Positions 27,401-35,717 of a stretch of 54,274 nucleotides of DNA are shown here, one piece after another. This stretch comes from Bacteroidota bacterium (lineage in GTDB: Bacteria > Bacteroidota > Ignavibacteria > UBA10030 > UBA8401): contig SXSI01000034.1 of the NCBI GenBank assembly GCA_005792285.1, forward strand, positions 1 through 54,274, given 5' to 3'. Each line of letters begins with the position of its first letter. The first letter of the stretch is position 1. The notes below the pieces were generated by a model, which was not told the origin of the DNA, ran no database searches, and saw only the letters and a program-made list of their open reading frames with translations. Made by a program: the position numbers and the translations under genes.

Positions 27401-27752
27401 ATGGACCAGGATGATATTCGGTTGTATAATCCATGTTTGAAACTCTTATTTCTTTTGTTGGTCTATGAATTCCGGCAAGCCAAATTCCTGCTGTGAATAC
27501 CGGAGTTTTACCTGAACCTTTTGGCCATTCGAGTCCGGAGTTTCCGGTTTTTCTGTAATCGGCGTATGGACCTTCAGAAGAAATTGTACAGTTTAAAGTA
27601 TTTCCATCTAAAAATTTGTATTCGCTTTTCAACATTTGCGGTGGAGAAGGTTTCTTACTTCCTTTACCTGCAGTTTTGTTTTCAGCAAAAAATGGAGATA
27701 CAAAAATTATTGTGGAAAATATTAGTAAGTAAAATTTTAATGTGAACTTCAT
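24423..27752 (-). CDS. large secreted protein with C-terminal T9SS-type sorting domain
   Basis: A 1109-residue protein of unknown function. It has a signal peptide (MKFTLKFYLLIFSTIIFVSPFFA) and an N-terminal 450 residues rich in Trp, Asp and Gly without a family I recognise. A fibronectin type III-like stretch lies around 480-620 (KIIFDWSTNSDKSESYKF, then GKKYYFSLTTYAYN). The C-terminal sorting-like domain contains VNVYPNPYFAHN, LTLNVYNLTGELIKTL and GLPVASGMYMIHL, but ends with an unusual EERPGRI tail. It lies 21 bases after the TonB receptor gene and two before the PorV-like gene, so receptor, cargo and escort are probably co-expressed. Similar trios are familiar from Ignavibacteria and Calditrichota. 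Confidence 0.8.
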   Translation of the reverse strand: MKFTLKFYLLIFSTIIFVSPFFAENKTAGKGSKKPSPPQMLKSEYKFLDGNTLNCTISSEGPYADYRKTGNSGLEWPKGSGKTPVFTAGIWLAGIHRPTKEIRVSNMDYTTEYHPGPLLETFNTTVINDKQQVIRAKEEKYRLYKINKKDTLGNSNNIDYNEWPGDIGAPYIDVNGNKQWDKGIDKVKFYGDQQIWSVINDVNVANHTNLSTSKPLGVEIQNLYFCFNSPGALGNIIFMKWKIINKSDADYDSVFIGMWSDPDLGDANDDLPGVDTMLSLAYLYNGDNNDGTTHGYGEKPPAIGFDFFEGPIVSIDRYKQLYPWIKVPNDTFALFDGERRPGKINLPASSHIVYTNGTFPQLVDPPDKNADYILQVYDYLNGKAGTIHQWITHPSGRIIKYFFSGDPVAGTGDLPSNFPLGNFAPQDVRIMISTGPFTLAKGDTQEIVGAIVMGQGTDRLNSVTALKQADKIAQDAFNDNFQVPAAPPLPTVKVSELSNKIIFDWSTNSDKSESYKFKGYGFQGYNLYQGESSNGPWKRLFTYDLIDGIKLVEDYQTDPITGNSYNLPVAYGEDTGLKYYFTVDKDYLTGSPLIPGKKYYFSLTTYAYNSAPGVKGTLPLVLENAKDLIGSGTRNYVTPIMPSIGTNIPTKVGQIISTDRTGDDAVSPVILQPTILQNNSYKVTFNGTGTSVTGWNLLKAKSTSGFDTLVKSSNDFSAGDQRKLTDGFLVKVVNPDAGPRRDTQTPNGVEYKPSANTWFVGAGGGGFDAFNGGVVYPRAASYTGKQSKVTADQLKKVEIRFSKTSTQKAFRYVGNLKKSFFADNPIADPSFTPFIIEKGVGSPYQDVRDISLQAFEVDQTDGAPADRQLNVGFVEWNDSLYSNTTPKKYLGRGKIDGKWDPTIFDDGGKELLVIFNSSYSPNDTIKYGYNNNAPTRIDFSGELDALDILYIIQVSKLDSNQSFAENDKLVITPNYKLSATRAYNFLTTAPTFNNAEVMKSELGQVNVYPNPYFAHNNRETSTLQRFVTFIKLPKSQKLTLNVYNLTGELIKTLTENNVNDQGTANWDLRNENGLPVASGMYMIHLNIEGVGTRVLKLAIIQPEERPGRI

Positions 27753-27773
27753 AATGTATCCTTTTTATTCAAT

Positions 27774-30700
27774 TTAAAAATTAACTTGTAAGCCAAGTTT
27801 AACTATGCGTGGTGAACTATAATTACCTGGAGAATTTTGAAAATAATTGTAAAGTTTAACTGCGTCATCTCCATTTGTAGATGCCCACGATTTTCCTGTT
27901 TCAGTTGTGAACCAGCCATCATCAACCGAAGAGCCAGTTCCGGAATAAACATTAACAATATTTTTCTTATTTAATACATTTTCAATAATCATATAAATAT
28001 TCAAATTCATTAAACCATAAATTTTTACAGTTTTATCAATTTTCATATCAATTGAAGAACTCCAAGGTCCTTGTGAAGTGTTTAAATTTTCAAAAGCTAC
28101 AGGAGCATTTGTTGATGAGAATGAAAATGCGCCATCAATTTGACTTCGTGTAAATGGAAATCCACTACTGAAAGACATTAATGCATTTATTCCAAAATTA
28201 GAAAGTGGTCTCATTCCCAAAAATTCTGGTCCATCATCAGCTTCAAATCGATAATCAAGATTCATATTTCCTCTGTGCGTTCTGTCGAAATCCGAAGGAG
28301 CAGGAATTACAGGGAAATATGGTGTGTTGTTAAACGAGTTATCTTGCCATGCAATATTAAAATGTGTTGAACTACTTGAACCTGTTGAGGTTGATCTTGA
28401 AAAAGAATAAGTTCCTCTTAAAGCCAATCGATTCATTCTTCGCAAGGTGAAGTTTAAATCAACTCCTTTACTTGTTCCAAAATCTCCATTCACAGTTGCA
28501 AAGTAAGATGTTGTTTGCGAACCAGCTTGCGGGAAAATAACTCTGATAACGTGAAGATCTTTCGTGTCCTTATAATAAAATGTAACATCTGTTGATGCGA
28601 TTTCACCAAATTGCTGTTGGAAACCAACTTCATAAGAAGTTGTTCTTTCCGGTCTCAAATTTGGATTTGGAAATCGTCTTGCATATCCACCTTGAAAATA
28701 TTGTGCAGCTGTTGTTCGTGGATCATAAAAATCTGATAATCTACCAAGTTGAATATATTTTCCATAGGTCGCGTGGAAAATAGTTTTGTCTGTTACAGGA
28801 AAAGAAAATCCAAAACGTGGACTAACTTGTTGAAAAATATCTTGATCGGTATAAGAAGAATCAGAAACTATTTTTACACCACCTAAATCATCAATCCCAA
28901 TTAATTCTAAATTTTTATATTTCTTTGAACCAGGATCTTTAATATCAAATCTTAAACCGAGATTCATAATAAGATCGTCGAATTCAAATTTATTCTGAAC
29001 ATAAAATCCAATATCTGTTGGTTTACGAGGACCTTCAAAATCAGATAATTCTATTTTTGAAGTATCTCTGTAATTTCCTGATAGATCTCTAATTCTATCT
29101 GTAATACTTCCACCCTCGAATTCTTTTCCCCAAATATCGTATCCATAAAAAGAAACCCCAACTTGGTTATAAATAAACCAGTCACTTGCATTTGGATATT
29201 GCTTTCTCATTGAATATAAATTCAATGCGCTAATTCCATAAGTTCGAATTGTATATTGAAGATGCTCACCACCAACGCGGAGTTCCCAATTTTTACTTAT
29301 TTGATTAAGATAATCTACTCTACCACTAAATTGCGAACGTTGAATTTTGCTGTATGAAGATGGAATTGTTCCCGGCCATGGAGCAGAGAATGAGTAATAA
29401 GAAAAACTTGAAGGATTGCGCGATGGTCCAATTAAAACTTCATTTCCTTCTAAAGTTGGATTACCATAATTTTCAATTTGATCCATCCATAGTGGATCAC
29501 CCGACTCACTATTATATCCAAAATAATTTAAATCTAATTTTAATAACGAACTTGGATTAATTACATAAGTAAATTTTCCATATATAGTTTTATCAGTTGA
29601 AGATGTTCTCGATGTTCTTACATCGCCACCGGTATATCGGATCATTGATAAACTCTGTCCATAACCTCCGTTTGAATTACTTTGATTATAACTCCCACCA
29701 AGTTTAAAATTATATTCACCGAGATCAATAAATAAATTTCCGGACATAGCCCATGAATCCTGACTGACGCCACCTCTACTTCTTCCACCATCGTAATTAG
29801 TATTATTTAATAAATTTGTAAGGTAAGTTCTATTTCCACTTTTTCCCGGAGCAACAGAAGTTACTCCACCAACAGAGTCCTGATTTTTTACAATAAAATC
29901 TGCACCTGTAATTCTCAAAGAATCAAAAGTAATTGGGAAATGAATTCCATCCATAAAACTTGCACCTGAACGATTGAATACACGTTGACCAGCCATAAAG
30001 AAACGGACTTTATTACTCATAATCGGACCGCCAAGTGTCATTGTATATTCATTTAATCCATAAGAATATGCACCAAGTCTTTTTTCTTCAACACTTCCAA
30101 AATCATCTGAGATTAATTCAAAACTTCCATTATAATTTGGTGTACCAATTCTAGTTGTAGTATTTACAACACCGGACATTGCGCCACCATATTCTGCAGT
30201 CATTCCACCAATTTGGGATTGAACTTCTTCAATTGCGTTACTAATTACATTTGAAGTCATTCTACCGTTAATTGGATTATTTACAAGAACTCCATCAACA
30301 AAATAAGCTGTCTCTTCTGCGCGACCACCACGAACATAAAAATCTCCACCTTGTTGAACGACACCACTTGAAAGTGCAAAAACTTGTGTAACACTTCTTA
30401 TTGGCATTTGTCTTAAAGCATCACCTGAAACAATTGCAACAGTATTAGTTTTATTTTTATTTACAAGTGGAGCTTCGCGTGTAATAATTACGGGACCAAG
30501 TTGAACAGTTTCGGAGTTGAGTTTAAAATTAACTTCAGTCGAAAGGTCGATACTAACTTGTACATTAGTAACACTTGTAGAAGCATATCCAATAAAATTT
30601 GCTTTTACAATATAAGTTCCGGCAGGAATATTTAAAATTATATAATATCCATCAACATCTGTAGTTGCTCCCCAACTTGAACCCTCAACAATTACAGTTG

Positions 30701-30827
30701 CAGAAGGTAATGCTTCGCCGGTTTGTGAATCTAAAACCTTGCCTCTTATTTTTCCTGTGGGACCAGCAGTTAAAAATAAAAATGTTATTAGTGTTAATGC
30801 TAGCACATGGAAAGTGCGTCTTATCAT
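27774..30827 (-). CDS. TonB-dependent receptor with carboxypeptidase-like domain
   Basis: A 1017-residue outer-membrane receptor. The signal peptide (MIRRTFHVLALTLITFLFLTAG) is followed by a carboxypeptidase-regulatory-like beta domain (GKIRGKVLDSQTGEALPSAT to NFIGYAS). Next come the plug (ALRQMPIRSVTQVFALSSG, then FYVRGGRAEETAYFVDGVLVNNP) and a 22-strand-type barrel ending in the aromatic residue of LGLQVNF. The substrate is unknown. I chose ATG 30827 because GGAGGT sits four bases before it; the alternative start four codons upstream is a TTG that is part of that ribosome site. No SusD partner is present, so it is not a typical SusCD glycan pair. Confidence 0.9.
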   Translation of the reverse strand: MIRRTFHVLALTLITFLFLTAGPTGKIRGKVLDSQTGEALPSATVIVEGSSWGATTDVDGYYIILNIPAGTYIVKANFIGYASTSVTNVQVSIDLSTEVNFKLNSETVQLGPVIITREAPLVNKNKTNTVAIVSGDALRQMPIRSVTQVFALSSGVVQQGGDFYVRGGRAEETAYFVDGVLVNNPINGRMTSNVISNAIEEVQSQIGGMTAEYGGAMSGVVNTTTRIGTPNYNGSFELISDDFGSVEEKRLGAYSYGLNEYTMTLGGPIMSNKVRFFMAGQRVFNRSGASFMDGIHFPITFDSLRITGADFIVKNQDSVGGVTSVAPGKSGNRTYLTNLLNNTNYDGGRSRGGVSQDSWAMSGNLFIDLGEYNFKLGGSYNQSNSNGGYGQSLSMIRYTGGDVRTSRTSSTDKTIYGKFTYVINPSSLLKLDLNYFGYNSESGDPLWMDQIENYGNPTLEGNEVLIGPSRNPSSFSYYSFSAPWPGTIPSSYSKIQRSQFSGRVDYLNQISKNWELRVGGEHLQYTIRTYGISALNLYSMRKQYPNASDWFIYNQVGVSFYGYDIWGKEFEGGSITDRIRDLSGNYRDTSKIELSDFEGPRKPTDIGFYVQNKFEFDDLIMNLGLRFDIKDPGSKKYKNLELIGIDDLGGVKIVSDSSYTDQDIFQQVSPRFGFSFPVTDKTIFHATYGKYIQLGRLSDFYDPRTTAAQYFQGGYARRFPNPNLRPERTTSYEVGFQQQFGEIASTDVTFYYKDTKDLHVIRVIFPQAGSQTTSYFATVNGDFGTSKGVDLNFTLRRMNRLALRGTYSFSRSTSTGSSSSTHFNIAWQDNSFNNTPYFPVIPAPSDFDRTHRGNMNLDYRFEADDGPEFLGMRPLSNFGINALMSFSSGFPFTRSQIDGAFSFSSTNAPVAFENLNTSQGPWSSSIDMKIDKTVKIYGLMNLNIYMIIENVLNKKNIVNVYSGTGSSVDDGWFTTETGKSWASTNGDDAVKLYNYFQNSPGNYSSPRIVKLGLQVNF

Positions 30828-30887
30828 ATTTACCTCCAATTAAACAATATCATTGAGTGGAAAAATTGTTGTTGACTTAAAACAAAC

Positions 30888-30918
30888 AAAGCCTTCGGTT
30901 TTGAGTACCGAAGGCTTT
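30888..30918 (-). terminator. rho-independent terminator after the 609-residue T9SS gene
   Basis: Twelve-base perfect arms, AAAGCCTTCGGT (30888-30899) and ACCGAAGGCTTT (30907-30918), with a seven-base loop, 30 bases after the stop at 30949. On the minus strand the 3' side continues TTTGTTTGTTTT. It isolates the 609-residue gene from the TonB operon. Confidence 0.9.
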
Positions 30919-30948
30919 GAATTTTTTAACTTTATTCGTCCTTTCGGA

Positions 30949-32778
30949 TTACTTCATTAAAATCATTTTCTTTACATCTTGGAATGAACCTGCATTAATT
31001 TGGTAGAGATAAACTCCACTTGCGAGTTTTGTTCCGTCGAATGTAATTGTATGATTTCCAGCTTCTTTCATTCCATTAACTAATGTTGCAACTTCTTGCC
31101 CCATCATATTATAAACTTTTAATGAAACATTCGAAGCATTTGGAACTTGATATCGAATTGTTGTTGCTGGATTGAATGGGTTTGGATAATTTTGTACGAG
31201 TTCAAAAGATTTAACTGCAACATTATTATCATCACCGATTGCTGTTAATGCTCCGGTTGTTTTATTGAAACTTACTGTAGCATATTTAGTTGGAACTAAT
31301 GCCCTTACACCTTCACTAAATACAAAGCAACCAACAGCTGTATCTTGCATAAATGTAAAGTGCGCTACTAGATCAGTTGATCCTCTTGGCGTTAAATAAG
31401 CACCAGCACTTGCAAATAATCCACCGGTTGTTCCAGCTAATTTTGCTGAAGTTTTCCATGTTGTTCCACCATCAAGTGAGACATTCCACCATAAATCCAT
31501 TTTTGCAAATCCACCAGCAAGTGTATCAACTTTACCACTAGTTACACTTGGTTGTGACCATGTTGCAAAAACGACACCGTCTGTAACTCCATTACTTAAA
31601 GTTGGATATGCAAAACCAAATGCATTACCTGGATAATTGTACGTATTATAATCTGCAACTTTTCGAAGCGAGGTATCAGAAACAACTTTAAATCCTGTTA
31701 CTCCTTCTTTCCAATATAAAGTAGCAAAAATATTATTTCCTGTTGTGTCAGTTAATTTTTCGTACATGTAACCATTTATAACTGCATTTAATTTTCCATC
31801 TTTATCATATTTATAATCGTACTGTGAAAAGTTTTGTAAAAACATATAATATGTTTTTGTACCAATTGTAATTGCATCACCATCATTTGCAACTTTTGTC
31901 CATGCCCATGCAGCACCATCAGTTGACGAAAAATATCCAACTTGATCAGCGCTATCAACATGTGCCTTTCCAACTGGAGCAATTGTGCCAGTTCCAGTTA
32001 ATGCAGTGAAAATTGCAAGTTTGCCAGTTGAACTAACTTCTACTTTATTATGTATTGCACCAGCTTGGTAATGTTTTTTTGTCATTTTATTTGTAACCAT
32101 AGCTGTATCAACAGAAGTAAATGTAGTACCGAAGTCAACTGTTTTCAAAAGTTCAAGATTAGTTCTATTAGCGTTTGCAGAACTTGTTACCCAAATTGTT
32201 TGTTTTGAAAGATCCCATGAAACTTGTGGATCAAGCGAACCTCTCATTACTGAAGTAAAATTAGCAGCTGTGAAAGCGGCACCACCTGGTGCTGATTCAA
32301 GTGCCCACCAATTTGGTGTGTGTCCAACAATCATTGCTAAACTTACAGAAGCTCCAACTGAAACATCTATTCCACCAAATCCAGTTTGTGCAGTTGCTTT
32401 TGCCATTGGATATCCAGTTTTTAAAACACCACCAGCAACGTATCCATAAACTACAGCTCGTCTGTTTGCAGGTGCTGCGGCATTATTAATACCATCTCGT
32501 TCCATAACTTGAATCCAAGTTTTAAGACCATCTTTGCTTACAACTAAATTTCGAATATGGCCACCATTTTGTCCATAATCGTAATCTGTTTTTACTATTT
32601 CAATCATACCATCAATTTGCTTTACAGATTTGGAAACTGGTTTTACAGCTTCCGGGAGCGAGTATGATGTTGTCATTGGATTATCAATGACTCGTTTTGC
32701 TTTTTTTTCTTTTACTTCACCTTGAACAACTGGTAGAACAAAAAGTACTGCAAGGAAAATTGTAAACAATTTTCTCAT
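30949..32778 (-). CDS. secreted protein with Asp-box-like motifs and T9SS type A sorting domain
   Basis: A 609-residue protein with a signal peptide (MRKLFTIFLAVLFVLPVVQG). Its core carries short Asp-box-like motifs (SLDGGTTWK, SSTDGAAWAW) and repeated strand patterns suggesting a sialidase/BNR-like propeller, although no catalytic set is evident. The C-terminal T9SS sorting domain runs from NYPNPFNPATTIRYQVP to VKKMILMK. It has the strongest expression signals in the window: a near-consensus promoter 55 bases upstream, AAGGAGG five bases before ATG, and a strong terminator. The composition is Ala/Gly/Thr-rich. It may be an abundant surface protein. The exact function is unknown. Confidence 0.82.
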   Translation of the reverse strand: MRKLFTIFLAVLFVLPVVQGEVKEKKAKRVIDNPMTTSYSLPEAVKPVSKSVKQIDGMIEIVKTDYDYGQNGGHIRNLVVSKDGLKTWIQVMERDGINNAAAPANRRAVVYGYVAGGVLKTGYPMAKATAQTGFGGIDVSVGASVSLAMIVGHTPNWWALESAPGGAAFTAANFTSVMRGSLDPQVSWDLSKQTIWVTSSANANRTNLELLKTVDFGTTFTSVDTAMVTNKMTKKHYQAGAIHNKVEVSSTGKLAIFTALTGTGTIAPVGKAHVDSADQVGYFSSTDGAAWAWTKVANDGDAITIGTKTYYMFLQNFSQYDYKYDKDGKLNAVINGYMYEKLTDTTGNNIFATLYWKEGVTGFKVVSDTSLRKVADYNTYNYPGNAFGFAYPTLSNGVTDGVVFATWSQPSVTSGKVDTLAGGFAKMDLWWNVSLDGGTTWKTSAKLAGTTGGLFASAGAYLTPRGSTDLVAHFTFMQDTAVGCFVFSEGVRALVPTKYATVSFNKTTGALTAIGDDNNVAVKSFELVQNYPNPFNPATTIRYQVPNASNVSLKVYNMMGQEVATLVNGMKEAGNHTITFDGTKLASGVYLYQINAGSFQDVKKMILMK

Positions 32779-32832
32779 GTAAACCTCCTTATGTAATGTG
32801 AATAAATATATATATTTTCAAACTTTAGTTTT

Positions 32833-32861
32833 AATATATAATTGAAATATTTGTTAGTCAA
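32833..32861 (-). promoter_or_regulatory. near-consensus sigma-70 promoter of the 609-residue T9SS gene
   Basis: On the minus strand TTGACT (32856-32861) is followed by a 17-base spacer and TATATT (32833-32838). A T/A-rich run lies just upstream and could act as an UP element. The 5' leader before ATG 32778 would be about 50 bases long, with AAGGAGG at 32784-32790. Confidence 0.75.
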
Positions 32862-32914
32862 GTCTTTTTTTAATAACTATTTAACTTAAAAGGTAATAAT
32901 AGTCTGTTTAAAGG

Positions 32915-34492
32915 TTAAAGTTCAACCACTTTTACATTTAAAATCCCATCAAAATCAGTAAGTTTAGAGAGTAGTGAAGTTGGAAGTTTACTATCTACTC
33001 CAATAATTGTCAATGCTTCTTTACCAATATCGGTTCTACCCAAAGCAACACCTGCAATATTTATTTTATTTTCGGCAAGAATTTTACTTACATGTGCAAG
33101 TATTCCCGGCTTATCAATATTTTTGTAGAATAACATTGTTCCTTCCAATTGAGATTCAATATAGAATGAATCGAACCTGACTAATTTAATTTGCGAAGTT
33201 CCAACAATTGTTCCGGAAATAATATGATCTTCTTTATCTGTTTTAAAATGAACTGAAATAAGTTGTGCAAAATTTCCGGACTCGGTATCTTTTTTTTCGC
33301 TTAAATGAATTCCCATATTTTCTGCAATAACCGGAGCGTTAATATAATTTACCGGCTCAGACATTAATCTGGAAAATAATCCACGAAGCACACTTACTTT
33401 TAGAAGTTCAGAATATTTGTGCAATAAAGTTCCACGAAGTTCAATTGTAATTTCTTTTAATTTTCCAAAAAGAAGTTGCTCAGTTAATGCACCAAGTTTT
33501 TCTCCAAGAAGTGTGAAGTTAGAAATTTCTTCTGGAATACCGAAACGAAGCGCAGCAGCATTAACTGCTCCTAAAATAATTTCTTCATTTAATGCTTTAA
33601 CAATTTGTTCGGCAATTTGAACTGCAACTTTTTCTTGCGCCTCTTCTGTTGCTGCTCCAAGATGCGGTGTTGCAATTACATTTGGTAAATTTAATAATGG
33701 ATTATTTTTTGGTGGTTCTTCTTCAAAAACATCGAGTGCAGCTCCTGCAACTTGTCCACTTTGCAATTCAAATAATAAAGCTTTTTCGTCAACAATACCT
33801 CCGCGAGCGCAATTAATTATTCGAACTCCTTTTTTACAAAGAGCTAATGAGTTGGAATTAATTAAATTTTTAGTTTCATTATTAAGTGGAGTATGAACAG
33901 AAATAAAATCTGAACGGGAATATAATTGTGGCAAAGTAACGAGTTCAATATTTAATTCGATTGCAAGTGAGTCACCAATAATTGGATCGTAACCAATTAC
34001 TTTCATACCAAATCCTTGAACGCGCTGTGCAACTTCACGGCCAATTTTTCCTAATCCGATTAATCCCAAAGTTTTTCCGAATACTTCAACTCCCTGAAAT
34101 TTTTTACGCTCCCATTTCCCAGATAGTAAACTTGAATATGCTTGCGGAATATTTCTGGACAACGCAAGAATCATAGAAATTGTATGCTCAGCAGTTGAAA
34201 TTGTATTTCCGCCGGGAGTATTCATAACAATAATTCCTTTTCTTGTAGCTGACTGAACATCAATATTATCAACTCCAGTTCCTGCGCGCCCAATTATTTT
34301 TAATGAACTTCCTGCATTAATTATTTCGCTCGTAACTTTTGTTCCACTTCGTACAATTAACGCATCGTAACTCCCTATTATAGTACAAATTTCAACTGCG
34401 GAAATTCCCGGTTTATGATCAACTATAAATTTGTTGTTTGCTAATATATCTAAACAGGATTGTTCAATTGGATCTGTGATTAATATTTTCAT
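32915..34492 (-). CDS. serA: D-3-phosphoglycerate dehydrogenase
   Basis: A 525-residue first enzyme of serine synthesis, oxidising 3-phosphoglycerate with NAD. Visible are the catalytic domain start (ILITDPIEQSCLDIL), the nucleotide loop GLGKIGREVAQRV, INCARGGIVDEKAL, the catalytic His in TPHLGAATEEAQEKVA, the intervening ASB domain, and a C-terminal ACT domain (GTMLFYKNIDKPGILAHVSKIL) for serine feedback. The length matches the long SerA form. The ATG lies one base after the stop of the aminotransferase gene upstream, so the two are tightly coupled and probably act consecutively. Confidence 0.96.
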   Translation of the reverse strand: MKILITDPIEQSCLDILANNKFIVDHKPGISAVEICTIIGSYDALIVRSGTKVTSEIINAGSSLKIIGRAGTGVDNIDVQSATRKGIIVMNTPGGNTISTAEHTISMILALSRNIPQAYSSLLSGKWERKKFQGVEVFGKTLGLIGLGKIGREVAQRVQGFGMKVIGYDPIIGDSLAIELNIELVTLPQLYSRSDFISVHTPLNNETKNLINSNSLALCKKGVRIINCARGGIVDEKALLFELQSGQVAGAALDVFEEEPPKNNPLLNLPNVIATPHLGAATEEAQEKVAVQIAEQIVKALNEEIILGAVNAAALRFGIPEEISNFTLLGEKLGALTEQLLFGKLKEITIELRGTLLHKYSELLKVSVLRGLFSRLMSEPVNYINAPVIAENMGIHLSEKKDTESGNFAQLISVHFKTDKEDHIISGTIVGTSQIKLVRFDSFYIESQLEGTMLFYKNIDKPGILAHVSKILAENKINIAGVALGRTDIGKEALTIIGVDSKLPTSLLSKLTDFDGILNVKVVEL

Positions 34493-34493
34493 A

Positions 34494-35636
34494 TTACTTA
34501 TTATTTTGGAAATAATTCATAACTGCTTGTACACCAACTCCTGACGTAAAAGAATATCCAACTTCATTTAAACTCATTTCAAGTGCTGCAATAATTGTTA
34601 CCATATCAAACTCATCGTAATAACCGAGATGAGAAATGCGGAAAATTTTTCCTGTAAATTCATCTTGACCACCTGCAACAGTTATTCCGTAAGTTTTTTT
34701 TAAGGTGGAATTAAATTTTTTCCAATCAACATTTTCCGGTAACCAAACTGGAGTTACAGCAAACGATGGTGAATTGGAAAATAATTTCATTCCGAGAGCA
34801 GTAACTCCTGCTCGAATTGCGTTTGCTTTTCTTTCATGTTGATGCCAAATATTTTCGATACCTTCATCTTTAATAATTTGCAATGCTGCATCAACTCCAA
34901 CTATTAAAGTTATTGCAGGAGTAAATGGAGTATCATCATCTGCAAAAGATTTCAATGCTTTTCGTAAATCAAAATAAAATTTTGGAGTAGTTGATTTTTC
35001 CATTGCAGAAATAGCTCGTTGACTTAAACAAACAAATGCAAGTCCCGGAGGAATCATCAATCCTTTTTGTGAGCCAGTTACACAAACATCAATTCCCCAA
35101 TCATCAAATCTAAATTCATGGGCACCAATTGCAGTTATTCCATCAACGCAAACAAGTGCATTCGAATTTTCCCGAATTACTTTTGATATTAATTTTATAT
35201 CTGTAGCAGTTCCTGTTGAAGTTTCACTATGAGTAAGATAAACTCCTTTTGCATTTGGATTTTGTTTTAGTGCATTTAAAATTTCATTTTCAGTCGGAGC
35301 AGTTCCCCATTTATTTTTTATTTCAAAAACATTATAATCAAAAACTTTTGGCATTTTAACCCAACGTTCGCCAAATTTTCCACCATTGACACTTATAATA
35401 GTATCGCCCGGTGAAAATAAACTTACAAATGTTGATTCAATTCCACCTGTTCCGGAACATGTTAGTGTTAAAACCGGTTGCTTGGTTTGAAATAAATATT
35501 TTAAATTTTCACTAACACGTTTAAATATTTCGCGAAATTCAGGATTGCGGTGATGAATTATTGGCTCTGCCATTCGCAGCATAACCGATTCTGGAATTGG
35601 AGTTGGGCCTGGTGTAAAAAGTCGTTTTTTGATCAT
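34494..35636 (-). CDS. class V aminotransferase, alanine-glyoxylate/phosphoserine type
   Basis: About 380 residues of a PLP-dependent class V aminotransferase, close to alanine-glyoxylate/serine-pyruvate enzymes. The start MIKKRLFTPGPTPIPESVMLRM is typical. TCSGTGGIESTFVSLFSPGD forms the cofactor pocket, and the PLP lysine is in GSQKGLMIPPGLAF. I chose ATG 35636 because the longer start lies inside a terminator and the family begins here. No ribosome site is clear. Co-translation with serA suggests that it works as the phosphoserine aminotransferase of serine synthesis, replacing SerC. This is inferred from context; glyoxylate transamination is the alternative. Confidence 0.87.
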   Translation of the reverse strand: MIKKRLFTPGPTPIPESVMLRMAEPIIHHRNPEFREIFKRVSENLKYLFQTKQPVLTLTCSGTGGIESTFVSLFSPGDTIISVNGGKFGERWVKMPKVFDYNVFEIKNKWGTAPTENEILNALKQNPNAKGVYLTHSETSTGTATDIKLISKVIRENSNALVCVDGITAIGAHEFRFDDWGIDVCVTGSQKGLMIPPGLAFVCLSQRAISAMEKSTTPKFYFDLRKALKSFADDDTPFTPAITLIVGVDAALQIIKDEGIENIWHQHERKANAIRAGVTALGMKLFSNSPSFAVTPVWLPENVDWKKFNSTLKKTYGITVAGGQDEFTGKIFRISHLGYYDEFDMVTIIAALEMSLNEVGYSFTSGVGVQAVMNYFQNNK

Positions 35637-35668
35637 AAATAATTTTATTTTAACTCTACTAAAATACA

Positions 35669-35693
35669 AAAAGCGAACTTAAGGTTCGCTTTT
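35669..35693 (-). terminator. terminator at the end of the ribosomal superoperon
   Basis: AAAAGCGAAC (69-78 of this stretch, i.e. 35669-35678) and GTTCGCTTTT (35684-35693) form a perfect ten-base stem with a five-base loop, 25 bases after the engB stop. On the minus strand TTTTTG follows the stem. It marks the end of the fusA-to-engB transcription unit. Confidence 0.88.
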
Positions 35694-35717
35694 GGTTTAA
35701 ACCAATTTAAAAAACTT

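Noticed and set aside
32862-32914. A terminator after serA.
   Set aside because: Only short, weakly paired repeats are present; the T-run nearby belongs to the promoter region of the next gene.
35637-35669. Longer aminotransferase start, adding MYFSRVKIKLF.
   Set aside because: It begins inside the terminator stem after engB, and the family begins at the internal Met.
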